Assembly (NCBI RefSeq): GCF_010725055.1
Contig: NZ_BJKB01000024.1
Coordinates: 1 to 49,619, forward strand
Source: Gelidibacter japonicus
Lineage (GTDB): Bacteria > Bacteroidota > Bacteroidia > Flavobacteriales > Flavobacteriaceae
Reading direction: 5' to 3'
DNA length: 49,619 bases
Positions within the stretch are counted from its first letter, which is position 1. Every line of letters begins with the position of its first letter. The notes under the pieces were generated by a model, which saw only the letters and a list, made by a program, of their open reading frames with translations, was not told the origin of the DNA and ran no database searches. Positions 26,293 through 36,627 of this stretch are shown here, one piece after another. A program made the position numbers and the translations under genes.

Positions 26293-26784
26293 GTGAGCAA
26301 AGCGGCTATCTTGATCAGAGAAATTAAAACGGAAGATGACGCCCAGGTGGCAGAGGTTATACGTGCGGTTTTGATTGAAATGGGTGTGCCGAAGGTGGGC
26401 ACTGCTTATGCCGATAAGGCGCTTGATGAAATGACCACCACTTATAATAAGGACAATGCAGCTTATTTTGTGGTTGAAGATCAGGGAAAAATTATTGGAG
26501 GCGCCGGAATAGCTCCATTGGAAAATTATAAAGGTCCGATTTGTGAATTGCAGAAAATGTATTTTTTGCCCGAGGCAAGAGGGAAGGGACTAGGTATGAA
26601 AATGATGGAGGTATGCTTGGAAAAAGCCAAATCGTTTGGTTTTGAAAAATGCTATCTCGAAACCTTCCCTTATATGAAAGATGCCACAAAACTTTATGCC
26701 AAATCTGGATTTGAACCTTTGGAAGGGCCATTGGGAGATACAGGACATTATTCATGTAATGTTTGGATGCTAAAATCATTATAA
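26293..26784 (+). CDS. GNAT-family N-acetyltransferase
   Basis: The 163-residue protein shows the GNAT core: ILIREIKTEDDAQVAEVIR at the start, MYFLPEARGKGLGMKMMEVC (about 96-115) with the acetyl-CoA loop ARGKGLG, and KLYAKSGFEPL near the end. The substrate is unknown. The only in-frame start that keeps the first strand is a GTG at 26293, so an alternative start codon is used unless translation begins internally. The stop overlaps the prmC ATG by one base (TAATG), so both genes are coupled. Confidence 0.87.
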   Translation: MSKAAILIREIKTEDDAQVAEVIRAVLIEMGVPKVGTAYADKALDEMTTTYNKDNAAYFVVEDQGKIIGGAGIAPLENYKGPICELQKMYFLPEARGKGLGMKMMEVCLEKAKSFGFEKCYLETFPYMKDATKLYAKSGFEPLEGPLGDTGHYSCNVWMLKSL

Positions 26785-27659
26785 TGTTATTAAAAACACT
26801 ACGCGAACACTTCTATTCGTCGCTAAAAGGGGACTACCCTGAAACCGAAATTCAATCTTTTTTTAATTTGTTGTCCGAGTGTTATTTGAAAATGAAAGGA
26901 GTGGAGGTTAGCCTAAACTTGTATGTGCCTATTTCAGGAAAAAAAACGGAAAAATTTGACAATGCCATCACAAGACTTAAAAACCAAGAGCCGATTCAAT
27001 ATATTATAGGATCTACTGAGTTTTATGGTTTGCCATTTAAGGTTACGGAAAACACATTGATCCCACGACCTGAAACCGAAGAGTTGGTGCAATGGGTAAC
27101 GGATATTTCCAAATCCAAAACTGAAAGCTTATCTATTCTTGACATTGGAACCGGAACGGGATGTATTGCGATCTCTTTATCAAAAAACAGACCCACTGAC
27201 AAGGTGTTCGCGGTAGATATAAGTAAAAAAGCCTTGACGGTGGCCAGGACCAATGCAAAACTTAACAAAGTGGAGGTTGAGTTTATTGAGTTGGATATTC
27301 TCAATTGGAATCATAAAGTGTCGAGTTTGGAATTTAAAAACAAAGAATTTGACATCATTGTATCCAATCCGCCGTACGTTAGAGCCTTGGAAAAATCCAG
27401 AATGAGCGATAACGTATTGCGACATGAGCCCCCTTTGGCCTTATATGTGGACGATGATAATCCGCTAATTTACTATAAAGCGATAGCGGAATTTGCACAG
27501 ACGTATCTCAAAAACAAGGGGCAACTCTTCTTTGAAATCAATCAATATTTGGGATCTGAAATGGTTCAATTGCTCAAAGACTGTAATTTTGAGGACGTAG
27601 TAATTAAAAAGGACATTTTTGGCAATGACCGAATGGTTTCCGGAATAAAGATCTCTTAG
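26784..27659 (+). CDS. prmC: Release factor glutamine methyltransferase
   Basis: PrmC methylates the glutamine of the GGQ motif in peptide release factors RF1 and RF2. The 291-residue protein has an N-terminal helical domain (1-80), the SAM-binding motif LDIGTGTGCIAISL (about 117-130) and the catalytic NPPY motif (IVSNPPYV, about 193-200). The start at ATG 26784 matches the family; an earlier TTG reading adds seven residues inside the previous gene. It is translationally coupled to the acetyltransferase. Confidence 0.95.
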   Translation: MLLKTLREHFYSSLKGDYPETEIQSFFNLLSECYLKMKGVEVSLNLYVPISGKKTEKFDNAITRLKNQEPIQYIIGSTEFYGLPFKVTENTLIPRPETEELVQWVTDISKSKTESLSILDIGTGTGCIAISLSKNRPTDKVFAVDISKKALTVARTNAKLNKVEVEFIELDILNWNHKVSSLEFKNKEFDIIVSNPPYVRALEKSRMSDNVLRHEPPLALYVDDDNPLIYYKAIAEFAQTYLKNKGQLFFEINQYLGSEMVQLLKDCNFEDVVIKKDIFGNDRMVSGIKIS

Positions 27660-27690
27660 TGTTTAGCTAAAGAAGAAGGAATATACCCGA

Positions 27691-28416
27691 TCAATCCTTA
27701 ATTAGTTGGAGCATCGCCATAATGACATCTTGGTTGGATGCCATTTCCAGTCCCTCATTCAAAAACTTTGGAGTATTCAAGGGGATAGATGCTGGTGTTT
27801 GAATTTCTGGTGATAATACCGCGGAACAATGCGCTTCCTCAAATCCTGCGCCTTTAAAGATTAAAATATTTTTGGGATTGATACCAGATCCTGGGAGAAT
27901 TGTTAGGGCACCATCTGCCAATTGATTTAACTGGTTCAATATCAATATGCCTTTTTCTGCTGAGATGGCCTGACCTGATGTAAGGATCCGATCGACTTTA
28001 AGTTCCATTAAAGTGTTCAAGGCCTCAAAAGGATTCGGTGTCCGATCAAAGGCACGATGAAATGTAAAAGGCAAAGGCTTCGAAAGCTCTATCAGTTCTT
28101 TTGTCCGATCGATATCAACCGTATTATCCATATTTAGAACGCCCGAAACAATACCCATACAGCCCAATTCTTTACAGATTTGAATATCTTGTTTCATAAT
28201 TTCAAAATCCGCTTCAGAATAGGTGAAATTACCGCTTCTTGGCCTGATGAGTACAAAAACGGGAATGCTCAGGTTTTTCATAACTTGTTTTATCAGGCCA
28301 TAAGAAGGTGTGACGCCACCAACGGCCAGTTCTGAGCATAATTCTATTCGATGTGCTCCAGCGTTTTGGGCATTGATTGCCGATTGGTAATTGGAGGCGC
28401 AGATTTCTAATATCAT
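27691..28416 (-). CDS. cutC: CutC-family TIM-barrel protein
   Basis: The 241-residue protein starts with LEICASNYQSAINAQNAGAHRIELCSELAVGG (key parts LEICASN and RIELCSELAVGG), and has VLIRPRSGNF (about 55-64) and TFHRAFDRTPNP (about 117-128), all typical of CutC. The family was named for copper tolerance, but a direct copper role has been questioned, so the real function is uncertain. It sits downstream of the GH20 gene on the same strand, separated by a perfect inverted repeat. Confidence 0.92.
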   Translation of the reverse strand: MILEICASNYQSAINAQNAGAHRIELCSELAVGGVTPSYGLIKQVMKNLSIPVFVLIRPRSGNFTYSEADFEIMKQDIQICKELGCMGIVSGVLNMDNTVDIDRTKELIELSKPLPFTFHRAFDRTPNPFEALNTLMELKVDRILTSGQAISAEKGILILNQLNQLADGALTILPGSGINPKNILIFKGAGFEEAHCSAVLSPEIQTPASIPLNTPKFLNEGLEMASNQDVIMAMLQLIKD

Positions 28417-28433
28417 ATTTACGTTTTTAAGAC

Positions 28434-28465
28434 CTGATCGTCCCGATTGCTATCGGGACGATCAG
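28434..28465. repeat. Perfect 14-bp inverted repeat
   Basis: CTGATCGTCCCGAT (28434-28447) and ATCGGGACGATCAG (28452-28465) flank a TGCT loop. It lies between the GH20 stop and cutC start. The TCCCGAT/ATCGGGA core resembles a palindrome I know as common in flavobacterial intergenic regions. There is no T-run, so it is a REP-like unit or a weak transcription end. Confidence 0.85.
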
Positions 28466-28473
28466 ATCTTCTA

Positions 28474-30738
28474 TTAATTAACTATTATTTCATCAATAAA
28501 TGTCCAAGGTTGATGTCCTGCACCCGGTTTGCCTTCTGGAATCAATCCGAAATTTGGAATTCTCAAATGGATATAACGTGTGGTTTCATTCAGTTTAATT
28601 TTAACGACTGTATGGGTGCCAATGCTCTCCGGGATTTCAGCTTTGGAATTTATACCCTCTTGGTCAATACCAAATTCTATGACTTTTGGGGCATATATCC
28701 ACATCCAAGGTGCCTCGTAAAATCGCGTTTCAATCGAATTGATCTCCATTTCCTCACCCAGATCGATGGTGATTTCCAAATCCTCTCCATCAAACCCCAG
28801 CCATTCTTTATCATTGATGCGTGTATCGCTTCCAGTAATGCCATTAATCAAACCATCAGCGCCACTACCCGCATAGGTTTTACTCGGTTGTACATTGATA
28901 TTGATCTTTTTTCCCAATGCTTTATGATAGTTGATGGGTTGAGTAAAAGTTGCACCCAATTTTTTATCGGAGTTGAAAATGGCCGCTTTAATAACGAGAT
29001 CTGTGTTGATTGGAATGGCTCCGGAATATACTTCCGAAGTAAGACTCGGTTCGGTGCCGTCAGTGGTGTAGCGGATGGTTTTGTTCTCGAGGATGGATGT
29101 CAATTTATAGCCCGTAGAAGTGACCTCGCCTTCCACTTCATATAAATGATTCGCATAATTAATTTCCAAGGCATCCATGCGTTGATGGAAGTGTTCAACC
29201 CGAGCTACAAAATCAGCGTAATTTTTGTTGTTGGTTGGAGTCCATAACACTTCGCTCATGGCGAGAATTCTTGGGAACACCATATACTCCACTTGTTTTT
29301 CGTTCGGGATATATTCCGTCCAAACATTTCCTTGTGCACCCAAAACGTATTGGGATTCTTCTTCAGTAAGTTCCTCCGGGATAGGATTAAAGCTATATAC
29401 CTTTTCCAAAGGCAAAAATCCGCCACTATTTGCCAATGGCTCATCTTCGTTATCAGATTGCTTGTAATCAAAATAGCAGTGAGACGTTGGCGTCATGATC
29501 ACATTATGGTGTTGTTTGGCCGCTTCAATAGCTCCTTGGGTGCCACGCCATGACATGACCGTAGCATTTGGAGCCAATCCTCCTTCCAAGATTTCGTCCC
29601 ACCCAATAATTTGTCGGCCTTTGCCATTCAGATACTTTTCAATTCTTGTGATGAAGTAGTTCTGAAGTTCGTGCTCGTCTTTCAAACCTTCCTCTTTAAT
29701 ACGTTGTTGGCAGTTTGGACAATTTTCCCAATGTGTTTTTGGCGCTTCATCGCCGCCAATATGAATATATTTGCTGGGAAAGAGTTCTAAAACTTCATCC
29801 AAGACATTTTCCAAAAACTCAAAGGTTTCATCTTTTGAACAGAAGATGTGGTCAAAAACGCCCCAGGTTTCGGCAACTTTAATCTGCTCGCCTGTACAAC
29901 CCAATTCTGGATACGCAGAAATGGCTGCTTGCGCATGTCCTGGCATTTCAATTTCAGGAATAATGGTTACATGACGATTTTGGGCGTATGCTACCACATC
30001 TTTTATTTCTTCTTGAGTGTAAAATCCGCCATAACGCTTTCCGTCGAATTGCTGCGGATCGGCATTGTAGCTGCCAATTAACGTTTGTTCTCTAAAAGCG
30101 GCAACCTCTTGAAGTTTCGGGTATTTTTTGATCTCAATACGCCATCCTTGGTCTTCGGTTAAGTGCCAATGAAAAGTATTCATTTTGAGCATGGCCAAGG
30201 CGTCGATGTATTTTTTGATGAAATCTACCGAAAAGAAATGACGTCCTACATCCAAATGCATTCCTCTGTGTTTAAATTGTGGTGAATCTGTAATCGTAAC
30301 ACTCGGAATGGTTATGTTTTCCATATAAAATGTACCATTTTCAAGGTCGACAGGAAGGAGTTGGCGTAAAGATTGCACTGCATAAAAAGCACCTTGATCG
30401 GTTTTTGCCCTAATTTCAATCTGTTTTGGAGTGATGGTTAATTGATAGCCTTCATCATTTGAAATGGTGTCGTCCTGAATAAAGCTTATTTTATTGTTCT
30501 GTCGCAACTGAATTGCACTGCCTTTTTCAATAAATTCTTTTAAGAAAGTGGCAGAGACCTTTAAATTACTATCAAATGACATCCCAACCGATTGGTCGAG
30601 AACAAACTCCCCCTTAGTGCTTTCCATTTGCGCTGGCATTGGAATAATTTGTGGCTTGGTTTTTTCAGGGTTTGGCGAATCACAGTTGTATAAGAATGTG
30701 ATAAAAACCATTAGTACGGCTATTTTCTTGAATTGCAT
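28474..30738 (-). CDS. GH20 beta-N-acetylhexosaminidase, lipoprotein
   Basis: The 754-residue enzyme removes terminal GlcNAc or GalNAc from glycans or chitin fragments. It has a lipoprotein signal with Cys at 19 (FLYNCDS), a GH20b domain (about 30-150), the GH20 barrel (about 153-500) with the catalytic pair D330-E331 (HIGGDEAP), a chitobiase C-terminal-like segment with IRYTTDGTEPS, and a discoidin-like beta domain at the end (about 620-754). It is likely on the outer membrane or in the periplasm. Freed GlcNAc could feed the same pool as MurQ products. Confidence 0.95.
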   Translation of the reverse strand: MQFKKIAVLMVFITFLYNCDSPNPEKTKPQIIPMPAQMESTKGEFVLDQSVGMSFDSNLKVSATFLKEFIEKGSAIQLRQNNKISFIQDDTISNDEGYQLTITPKQIEIRAKTDQGAFYAVQSLRQLLPVDLENGTFYMENITIPSVTITDSPQFKHRGMHLDVGRHFFSVDFIKKYIDALAMLKMNTFHWHLTEDQGWRIEIKKYPKLQEVAAFREQTLIGSYNADPQQFDGKRYGGFYTQEEIKDVVAYAQNRHVTIIPEIEMPGHAQAAISAYPELGCTGEQIKVAETWGVFDHIFCSKDETFEFLENVLDEVLELFPSKYIHIGGDEAPKTHWENCPNCQQRIKEEGLKDEHELQNYFITRIEKYLNGKGRQIIGWDEILEGGLAPNATVMSWRGTQGAIEAAKQHHNVIMTPTSHCYFDYKQSDNEDEPLANSGGFLPLEKVYSFNPIPEELTEEESQYVLGAQGNVWTEYIPNEKQVEYMVFPRILAMSEVLWTPTNNKNYADFVARVEHFHQRMDALEINYANHLYEVEGEVTSTGYKLTSILENKTIRYTTDGTEPSLTSEVYSGAIPINTDLVIKAAIFNSDKKLGATFTQPINYHKALGKKININVQPSKTYAGSGADGLINGITGSDTRINDKEWLGFDGEDLEITIDLGEEMEINSIETRFYEAPWMWIYAPKVIEFGIDQEGINSKAEIPESIGTHTVVKIKLNETTRYIHLRIPNFGLIPEGKPGAGHQPWTFIDEIIVN

Positions 30739-30743
30739 TTTAG

Positions 30744-32795
<2,052 letters not shown>

Positions 32796-32819
32796 AATTC
32801 CTACGAAATAACTTAATTC

Positions 32820-32830
32820 ATCGATTAAAC
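32820..32830 (+). repeat. 11-mer shared with the second membrane protein gene
   Basis: ATCGATTAAAC occurs here, 73 bases before the start at 32893, and again at 33922-33932, 101 bases before the start at 34023. The two genes look like paralogues, so this may be a common regulatory site. Confidence 0.4.
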
Positions 32831-32862
32831 GCGTTTTTTCTCGTTTATTAACGTTATTTTGC

Positions 32863-32870
32863 TATGTTTG
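32863..32870 (+). promoter_or_regulatory. Candidate -7 element of the first membrane protein gene
   Basis: TATGTTTG matches TAnnTTTG and lies 23 bases before the ATG at 32893. No TTG is found at the usual distance. Confidence 0.5.
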
Positions 32871-32892
32871 TCTTATTATTTGAATCGTTAAT

Positions 32893-33627
32893 ATGAGTAT
32901 ACAAAAAATTTTAATTGCTGTTTTGATTGCTCTTTCAGTGGTGTTCATGGGCTTTCAGATTTATGAACTGGAGGTTGAAGCGGCAGGAATAAGAGCCTTG
33001 ATGTTAATCTTATTGACAGCATTGTATTATATAAGAGTTAAAAATAGGCGCCTTTTCTTTTTTTTATTTTTGATCACTTTTGCCATTGCCGAAATTTTAA
33101 ATTTTATAGGTTGGTTAGTTCCTATTGTTCCAATCGATGATTTAGACTATATGTACTTTATTGGAAATTCGTTGTACATTTTGTCTTACTCGTTCTTAAT
33201 TGTACGGATTTTATCCTCTATGAATTTGCTTGAGATTGTTAGAAAACTGCCATTTCATCTTCTTATTTTAATTGTACTTGATGTGTTTTGTGTTATAGTG
33301 GTTACAAATACAGCAATGGATCGATTAAATTATTATGAATATTTAGTAGAACTTGTGTATAACTCTGTCATCATGATTTTATTGACAGTAGCATTGATCA
33401 ACTATATTCTTAAAAATGACAAAAAAGCCATCAATTTATTAATTGGATCTATATTTATCTTTTTTTCTGAAATCATACAGTTGGCGTACTTTTATGTTTC
33501 AAATATTAATTTACTCAACGTCTTTTGTTCTCTCTTTCTTGTTCTTGCCTTTGTGTTTTTCTACCTCCAATCGAGACTTTCGTACGAACCTCAAGAAGAT
33601 TCTTTATATGGTGACCTTTTGGTTTAA
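32893..33627 (+). CDS. Multi-pass membrane protein, possible YhhN-like fold
   Basis: The 244-residue protein has about eight hydrophobic helices with short loops and a short polar tail. The pattern resembles the YhhN/lysoplasmalogenase fold, but no clear signature can be read, so no function is given. It looks like the gene at 34023-34790: similar length, similar helix spacing, and a comparable last third (helix, YILKNDKKAI-type loop, helix with FSEIIQLAYFYVSN, helix). The reading frame shifted by one base continues past the stop with VDQYTIGFLISEISERLEPP, so a frameshift near the 3' end cannot be excluded. Confidence 0.72.
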   Translation: MSIQKILIAVLIALSVVFMGFQIYELEVEAAGIRALMLILLTALYYIRVKNRRLFFFLFLITFAIAEILNFIGWLVPIVPIDDLDYMYFIGNSLYILSYSFLIVRILSSMNLLEIVRKLPFHLLILIVLDVFCVIVVTNTAMDRLNYYEYLVELVYNSVIMILLTVALINYILKNDKKAINLLIGSIFIFFSEIIQLAYFYVSNINLLNVFCSLFLVLAFVFFYLQSRLSYEPQEDSLYGDLLV

Positions 33628-33921
33628 GGTTGACCAATACACGATTGGCTTTTTGATATCAGAAATTAGTGAAAGATTAGAGCCGCCTCAATAGATAGGA
33701 TTATTTATGCTATTATTTAGTGAGGGTCCTTTGAAACCATGCACTGAGTTAGGAATCTCGATCTCTTTATCTTAATGGCGAGTATACTGACGTTTACATA
33801 CACTTGTCTTCCAATCAAACCTTTTGGATATAAACACAATCTGTCGCATTGATTGCCATAGGGGCGTTTTTTATAATTTAATAAGATGTGCTTGCATAAA
33901 AGGCCAAACATTAAAAAATAA

Positions 33922-33950
33922 ATCGATTAAACTTTAACAAAATAATCGAT
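33922..33950 (+). promoter_or_regulatory. ATCGATT inverted repeat and shared 11-mer
   Basis: ATCGATT and AATCGAT face each other around a 15-base spacer, 40 bases upstream of the -7 element of the second membrane protein gene. The left arm begins the 11-mer that is shared with 32820-32830. It could be an operator. Confidence 0.4.
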
Positions 33951-33989
33951 GAAGCGTTCTAAAAAAAGGATTAAAGTCGATTTTTTGTG

Positions 33990-33997
33990 TATCTTTG
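33990..33997 (+). promoter_or_regulatory. Candidate -7 element of the second membrane protein gene
   Basis: TATCTTTG matches TAnnTTTG, 26 bases before the ATG at 34023. No good -33 TTG is seen. Confidence 0.5.
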
Positions 33998-34022
33998 CTA
34001 GACCTACTTATACTAATCTATC

Positions 34023-34790
34023 ATGAAAAGATGGCATGCCTTATCGCCTAATTGGGCAATAACCTTATTGTTGGTTTTTATTGTTTCGCTCAATCCTATT
34101 TGCTCTTATTTTGGGTTTTCTCTGGTAAACAAAACCATGACCTTAGCTTTAATTCCCATATTGCTAACCCTTTATTTTAACAAGCAAAAAATAATGGCAA
34201 ATATATTCTTCATCATTTTTATGCTGTATTTTTTAGGAATAATATTTAATGTCTTCGATCATTTTAAACTCTCCTCAAAATTGTCAGAATCATGTTTTCT
34301 GGGAGCCTATCTATTAATGGTGCTATTAATGATGGGAAAATTGAAAGACGTAAAGCTTGAAGGTCTCGTCACTTGGTATTTTGTGATTGTTTTTCTGATC
34401 AATACCTACCTTATGTTTTTACTGTTTGTTGCATTAAAGGATAGTTTCCAAGATAGTGTAATCCTAACCTTAACGGTAAGTAAAGGCGTGATTTTGTTGG
34501 TAATGGCAATTTTGGCATTTGCCATTTATTTGAGTAAGGACACGACACAGTCCATCATATTTTTAATGGTGGTATGTTCCTTTGCTTTTTCTGATGTATT
34601 AAGTTTGATTACCGCATCGTATATCCATTTCTGGTTGTATGAAGGAGTGCAATACATACTTCAAGGTGTTGGGCTTATCCTTTATTGTGTTTACGTTTAT
34701 AACTATCAGGAGGCCGCAAATAGTGTTGATGGACTTAAAGAATCCAAATCAATTGCGCGGTCTAATAATCAGGTGTCTGTTCAATCTTAA
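34023..34790 (+). CDS. Multi-pass membrane protein, likely paralogue of the preceding gene
   Basis: The 255-residue protein has eight predicted helices and a polar, Ser-rich C-terminal tail (about 232-255). The helix layout and the segment FAFSDVLSLITASYIHFWLY parallel FFSEIIQLAYFYVSN of the gene at 32893, so the pair probably arose by duplication and diverged strongly. The fold again recalls YhhN-like proteins. No function is claimed. The stop codon overlaps the stop of the convergent phosphoesterase gene through a shared TTAA. Confidence 0.72.
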   Translation: MKRWHALSPNWAITLLLVFIVSLNPICSYFGFSLVNKTMTLALIPILLTLYFNKQKIMANIFFIIFMLYFLGIIFNVFDHFKLSSKLSESCFLGAYLLMVLLMMGKLKDVKLEGLVTWYFVIVFLINTYLMFLLFVALKDSFQDSVILTLTVSKGVILLVMAILAFAIYLSKDTTQSIIFLMVVCSFAFSDVLSLITASYIHFWLYEGVQYILQGVGLILYCVYVYNYQEAANSVDGLKESKSIARSNNQVSVQS

Positions 34791-35698
34791 ACCAGAATAG
34801 ACACTCCTTCAGATGTTTTATTTTTGGCACTATCAAAATAGAAATCGATTTTACCAAGATTAATCCCAAAGCAGCCTACCTGATTGACCAATACGTTCTG
34901 GCCCATACTATTTTTCACAATCGTAGGTTTTTTAAGGAATGTATGTGTATGTCCGCCAATTATCAAATCAATATCCTTTGTAGCCGCGGCCAACGACAGA
35001 TCACTTGGTTTATCAGTATTATTGCGATAGTTATATCCTAAATGTGACAGGCAGATAATCAAATCGCATTTTTCATTTTCTTTTAATATGCGCGACATGT
35101 CCTGTGCAATCTCAACAGGGTCAAGATAAACGGTTTCTTTATACATGTTTTTGTCTACCAATCCTTCGAGTTGAATGCCCAAACCAAAAACGCCGATTTT
35201 TATTCCGTTTTTTACAAAGACTTTATAAGGTTTGGTGTGAGTGTCCATAATGGTGTTTGAAAAATCGTAGTTGGCACTTATAAAATCGAATTTTGCATGT
35301 GGCAATTGGGCATACAAACCTTCAAGACCATTATCAAAATCGTGGTTCCCGATGGTGGCAGCGTCGTATTTAAGCATGCTCATGAGCTTGAATTCCAGTT
35401 CGCCGCCGTAATAATTGAAATAGGGCGTGCCTTGGAAAATGTCTCCTGCATCAAGTAATAGAGTATTTGGGTTTTCAGCTCTAATGCCTTCAATTAAACT
35501 GGCTCTTCTGGCAACGCCTCCCTGGTTGGGATTTCTGCCGTCCTGAGGCCCGAAAGGATCAATATGGCTATGCACGTCGTTGGTATGCAAAATGGTAATC
35601 TTTTTTAGGCTGCTTGAAAATGATTGTAAACCAAATCCTCCCAATCCCACCAATGCAGTGGCAGCTGTTGTTTGCTGAATGAACTCTCTTCTTTTCAT
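34787..35698 (-). CDS. Metallophosphoesterase, N-terminal half of a 5'-nucleotidase, Tat signal
   Basis: The 303-residue protein begins with a twin-arginine signal (KRREFIQ, then ATALVGLGGFGLQSFSS). The calcineurin-type catalytic motifs are all present: HTNDVHSHID (about 38-47), DAGDIFQG (about 83-90), GNHDFDNG (about 112-119) and GGHTH (about 246-250). These match the N-terminal domain of UshA-type 5'-nucleotidases; the C-terminal domain is the separate gene upstream at 35802-36560. The start at ATG 35698 puts the RR pair at the very beginning. Both together should release phosphate from nucleotides in the periplasm. Confidence 0.9.
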   Translation of the reverse strand: MKRREFIQQTTAATALVGLGGFGLQSFSSSLKKITILHTNDVHSHIDPFGPQDGRNPNQGGVARRASLIEGIRAENPNTLLLDAGDIFQGTPYFNYYGGELEFKLMSMLKYDAATIGNHDFDNGLEGLYAQLPHAKFDFISANYDFSNTIMDTHTKPYKVFVKNGIKIGVFGLGIQLEGLVDKNMYKETVYLDPVEIAQDMSRILKENEKCDLIICLSHLGYNYRNNTDKPSDLSLAAATKDIDLIIGGHTHTFLKKPTIVKNSMGQNVLVNQVGCFGINLGKIDFYFDSAKNKTSEGVSILV

Positions 35699-35801
35699 GT
35701 GTTGATGTTTATTGTTTTTCAATGGTCACATGCTGTTCGCCATAAATAATTCCCATAAATGATAAAATCTTTTGCATGCTCGTTTCATAACTTTAAAAAA
35801 T

Positions 35802-36560
35802 TTATTCCTTTAACTGAATAAAACGGTCATCGGCTACCGGGTTGATGGTATCTGTTTTCATAAAATAATCAATGAGTGCATTTCTTATTTTATAATCCAA
35901 TACGAATATCTCCTCGCTATCTTTAAAAAAGTCCATTCCATCACCACCATTTATAAGATAATCGTTGGTGGCAACATAATAGGTTTTGTTAAAATCGATT
36001 GGAATTTCATGTACCAAACTTTCGATGACTTGACCATCTTTGTCCAAGACTATTTTTAATTTGGAAATGGGATGGGCGCGCTTGGCTCTTGCTAAGTAAT
36101 CTAAAAGCTCTTTAACGTTGGCTCCAGGTAGTTTTGAAACAACGATTGAGTTTTCAAAAGGCATTAGCTCAAAAGCAGTTCTTTTGCTGATGGGCCCTTT
36201 TGAGATGATGGACCTAATGCCGCCATGATTCATAAGTACAAAATCGATATGCTCTCCTGTCCTTTTAAAAAATATAGGATCGGCCTCATCGTAAATCACG
36301 TCTGCCATTAAATTGCCTATGGCCGTGTTAAGATATCCATCAGCTTTGGAATAGGTGTCCACCGAATAGGCTAAAACACTGTCCAGGTCCTTATTGATGT
36401 TTTCTCTGTAGGGCTTAATGAAGTTTTCAATGCTTGTTATGGTTGGCAGGCTATCATTAATATTGATGTTTTTTCCTTCAATTTTGTAAACGTCGGTTGG
36501 TGTTTTGCATGACATGGCCAAAAGCAGCCCTAATACCAGAAAAAGATTTTTAAAATTCAT
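35802..36560 (-). CDS. 5'-nucleotidase C-terminal domain lipoprotein
   Basis: The 252-residue protein has a lipoprotein signal with Cys at 18 (LLAMSCKT) and then the 5'-nucleotidase C-terminal domain, with LMNHGGIRS (about 109-117) and TNDYLINGGDGMDFF (about 203-217), which bind the nucleotide base and sugar. It lacks the metal-binding half, which is encoded next as a separate Tat-exported protein with 103 bases between. The partners probably form one working enzyme; this is inferred from domain content and order. Confidence 0.9.
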   Translation of the reverse strand: MNFKNLFLVLGLLLAMSCKTPTDVYKIEGKNININDSLPTITSIENFIKPYRENINKDLDSVLAYSVDTYSKADGYLNTAIGNLMADVIYDEADPIFFKRTGEHIDFVLMNHGGIRSIISKGPISKRTAFELMPFENSIVVSKLPGANVKELLDYLARAKRAHPISKLKIVLDKDGQVIESLVHEIPIDFNKTYYVATNDYLINGGDGMDFFKDSEEIFVLDYKIRNALIDYFMKTDTINPVADDRFIQLKE

Positions 36561-36582
36561 TGAATAACTTCTAAAATGTTAA

Positions 36583-36612
36583 TTGTTAAATCTATTGTGT
36601 TTACTACCTTTG
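36583..36612 (+). promoter_or_regulatory. Promoter of the DUF6913-dapA unit
   Basis: TTG (36583-36585) and TACCTTTG (36605-36612) are exactly 19 bases apart, a full consensus match. The leader would be about 12 nt. Confidence 0.8.
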
Positions 36613-36627
36613 CGAAAACAAAAGTAA

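Larger units (their letters stand above)
33628..34022. other. Spacer between the two membrane protein genes
   Basis: No convincing gene is seen. A 64-codon reading on the minus strand (33717-33911) looks random. The right part contains the shared 11-mer (33922-33932), an inverted repeat ATCGATT/AATCGAT (33922-33950) and a TATCTTTG box (33990-33997). Confidence 0.6.

Noticed and set aside
28447-29145. 232-residue reading frame on the plus strand inside the GH20 gene
   Set aside because: It is an antisense shadow of a clear GH20 enzyme with full catalytic motifs.
33717-33911. 64-residue gene on the minus strand
   Set aside because: Composition looks random, with no plausible start context or recognisable motif.
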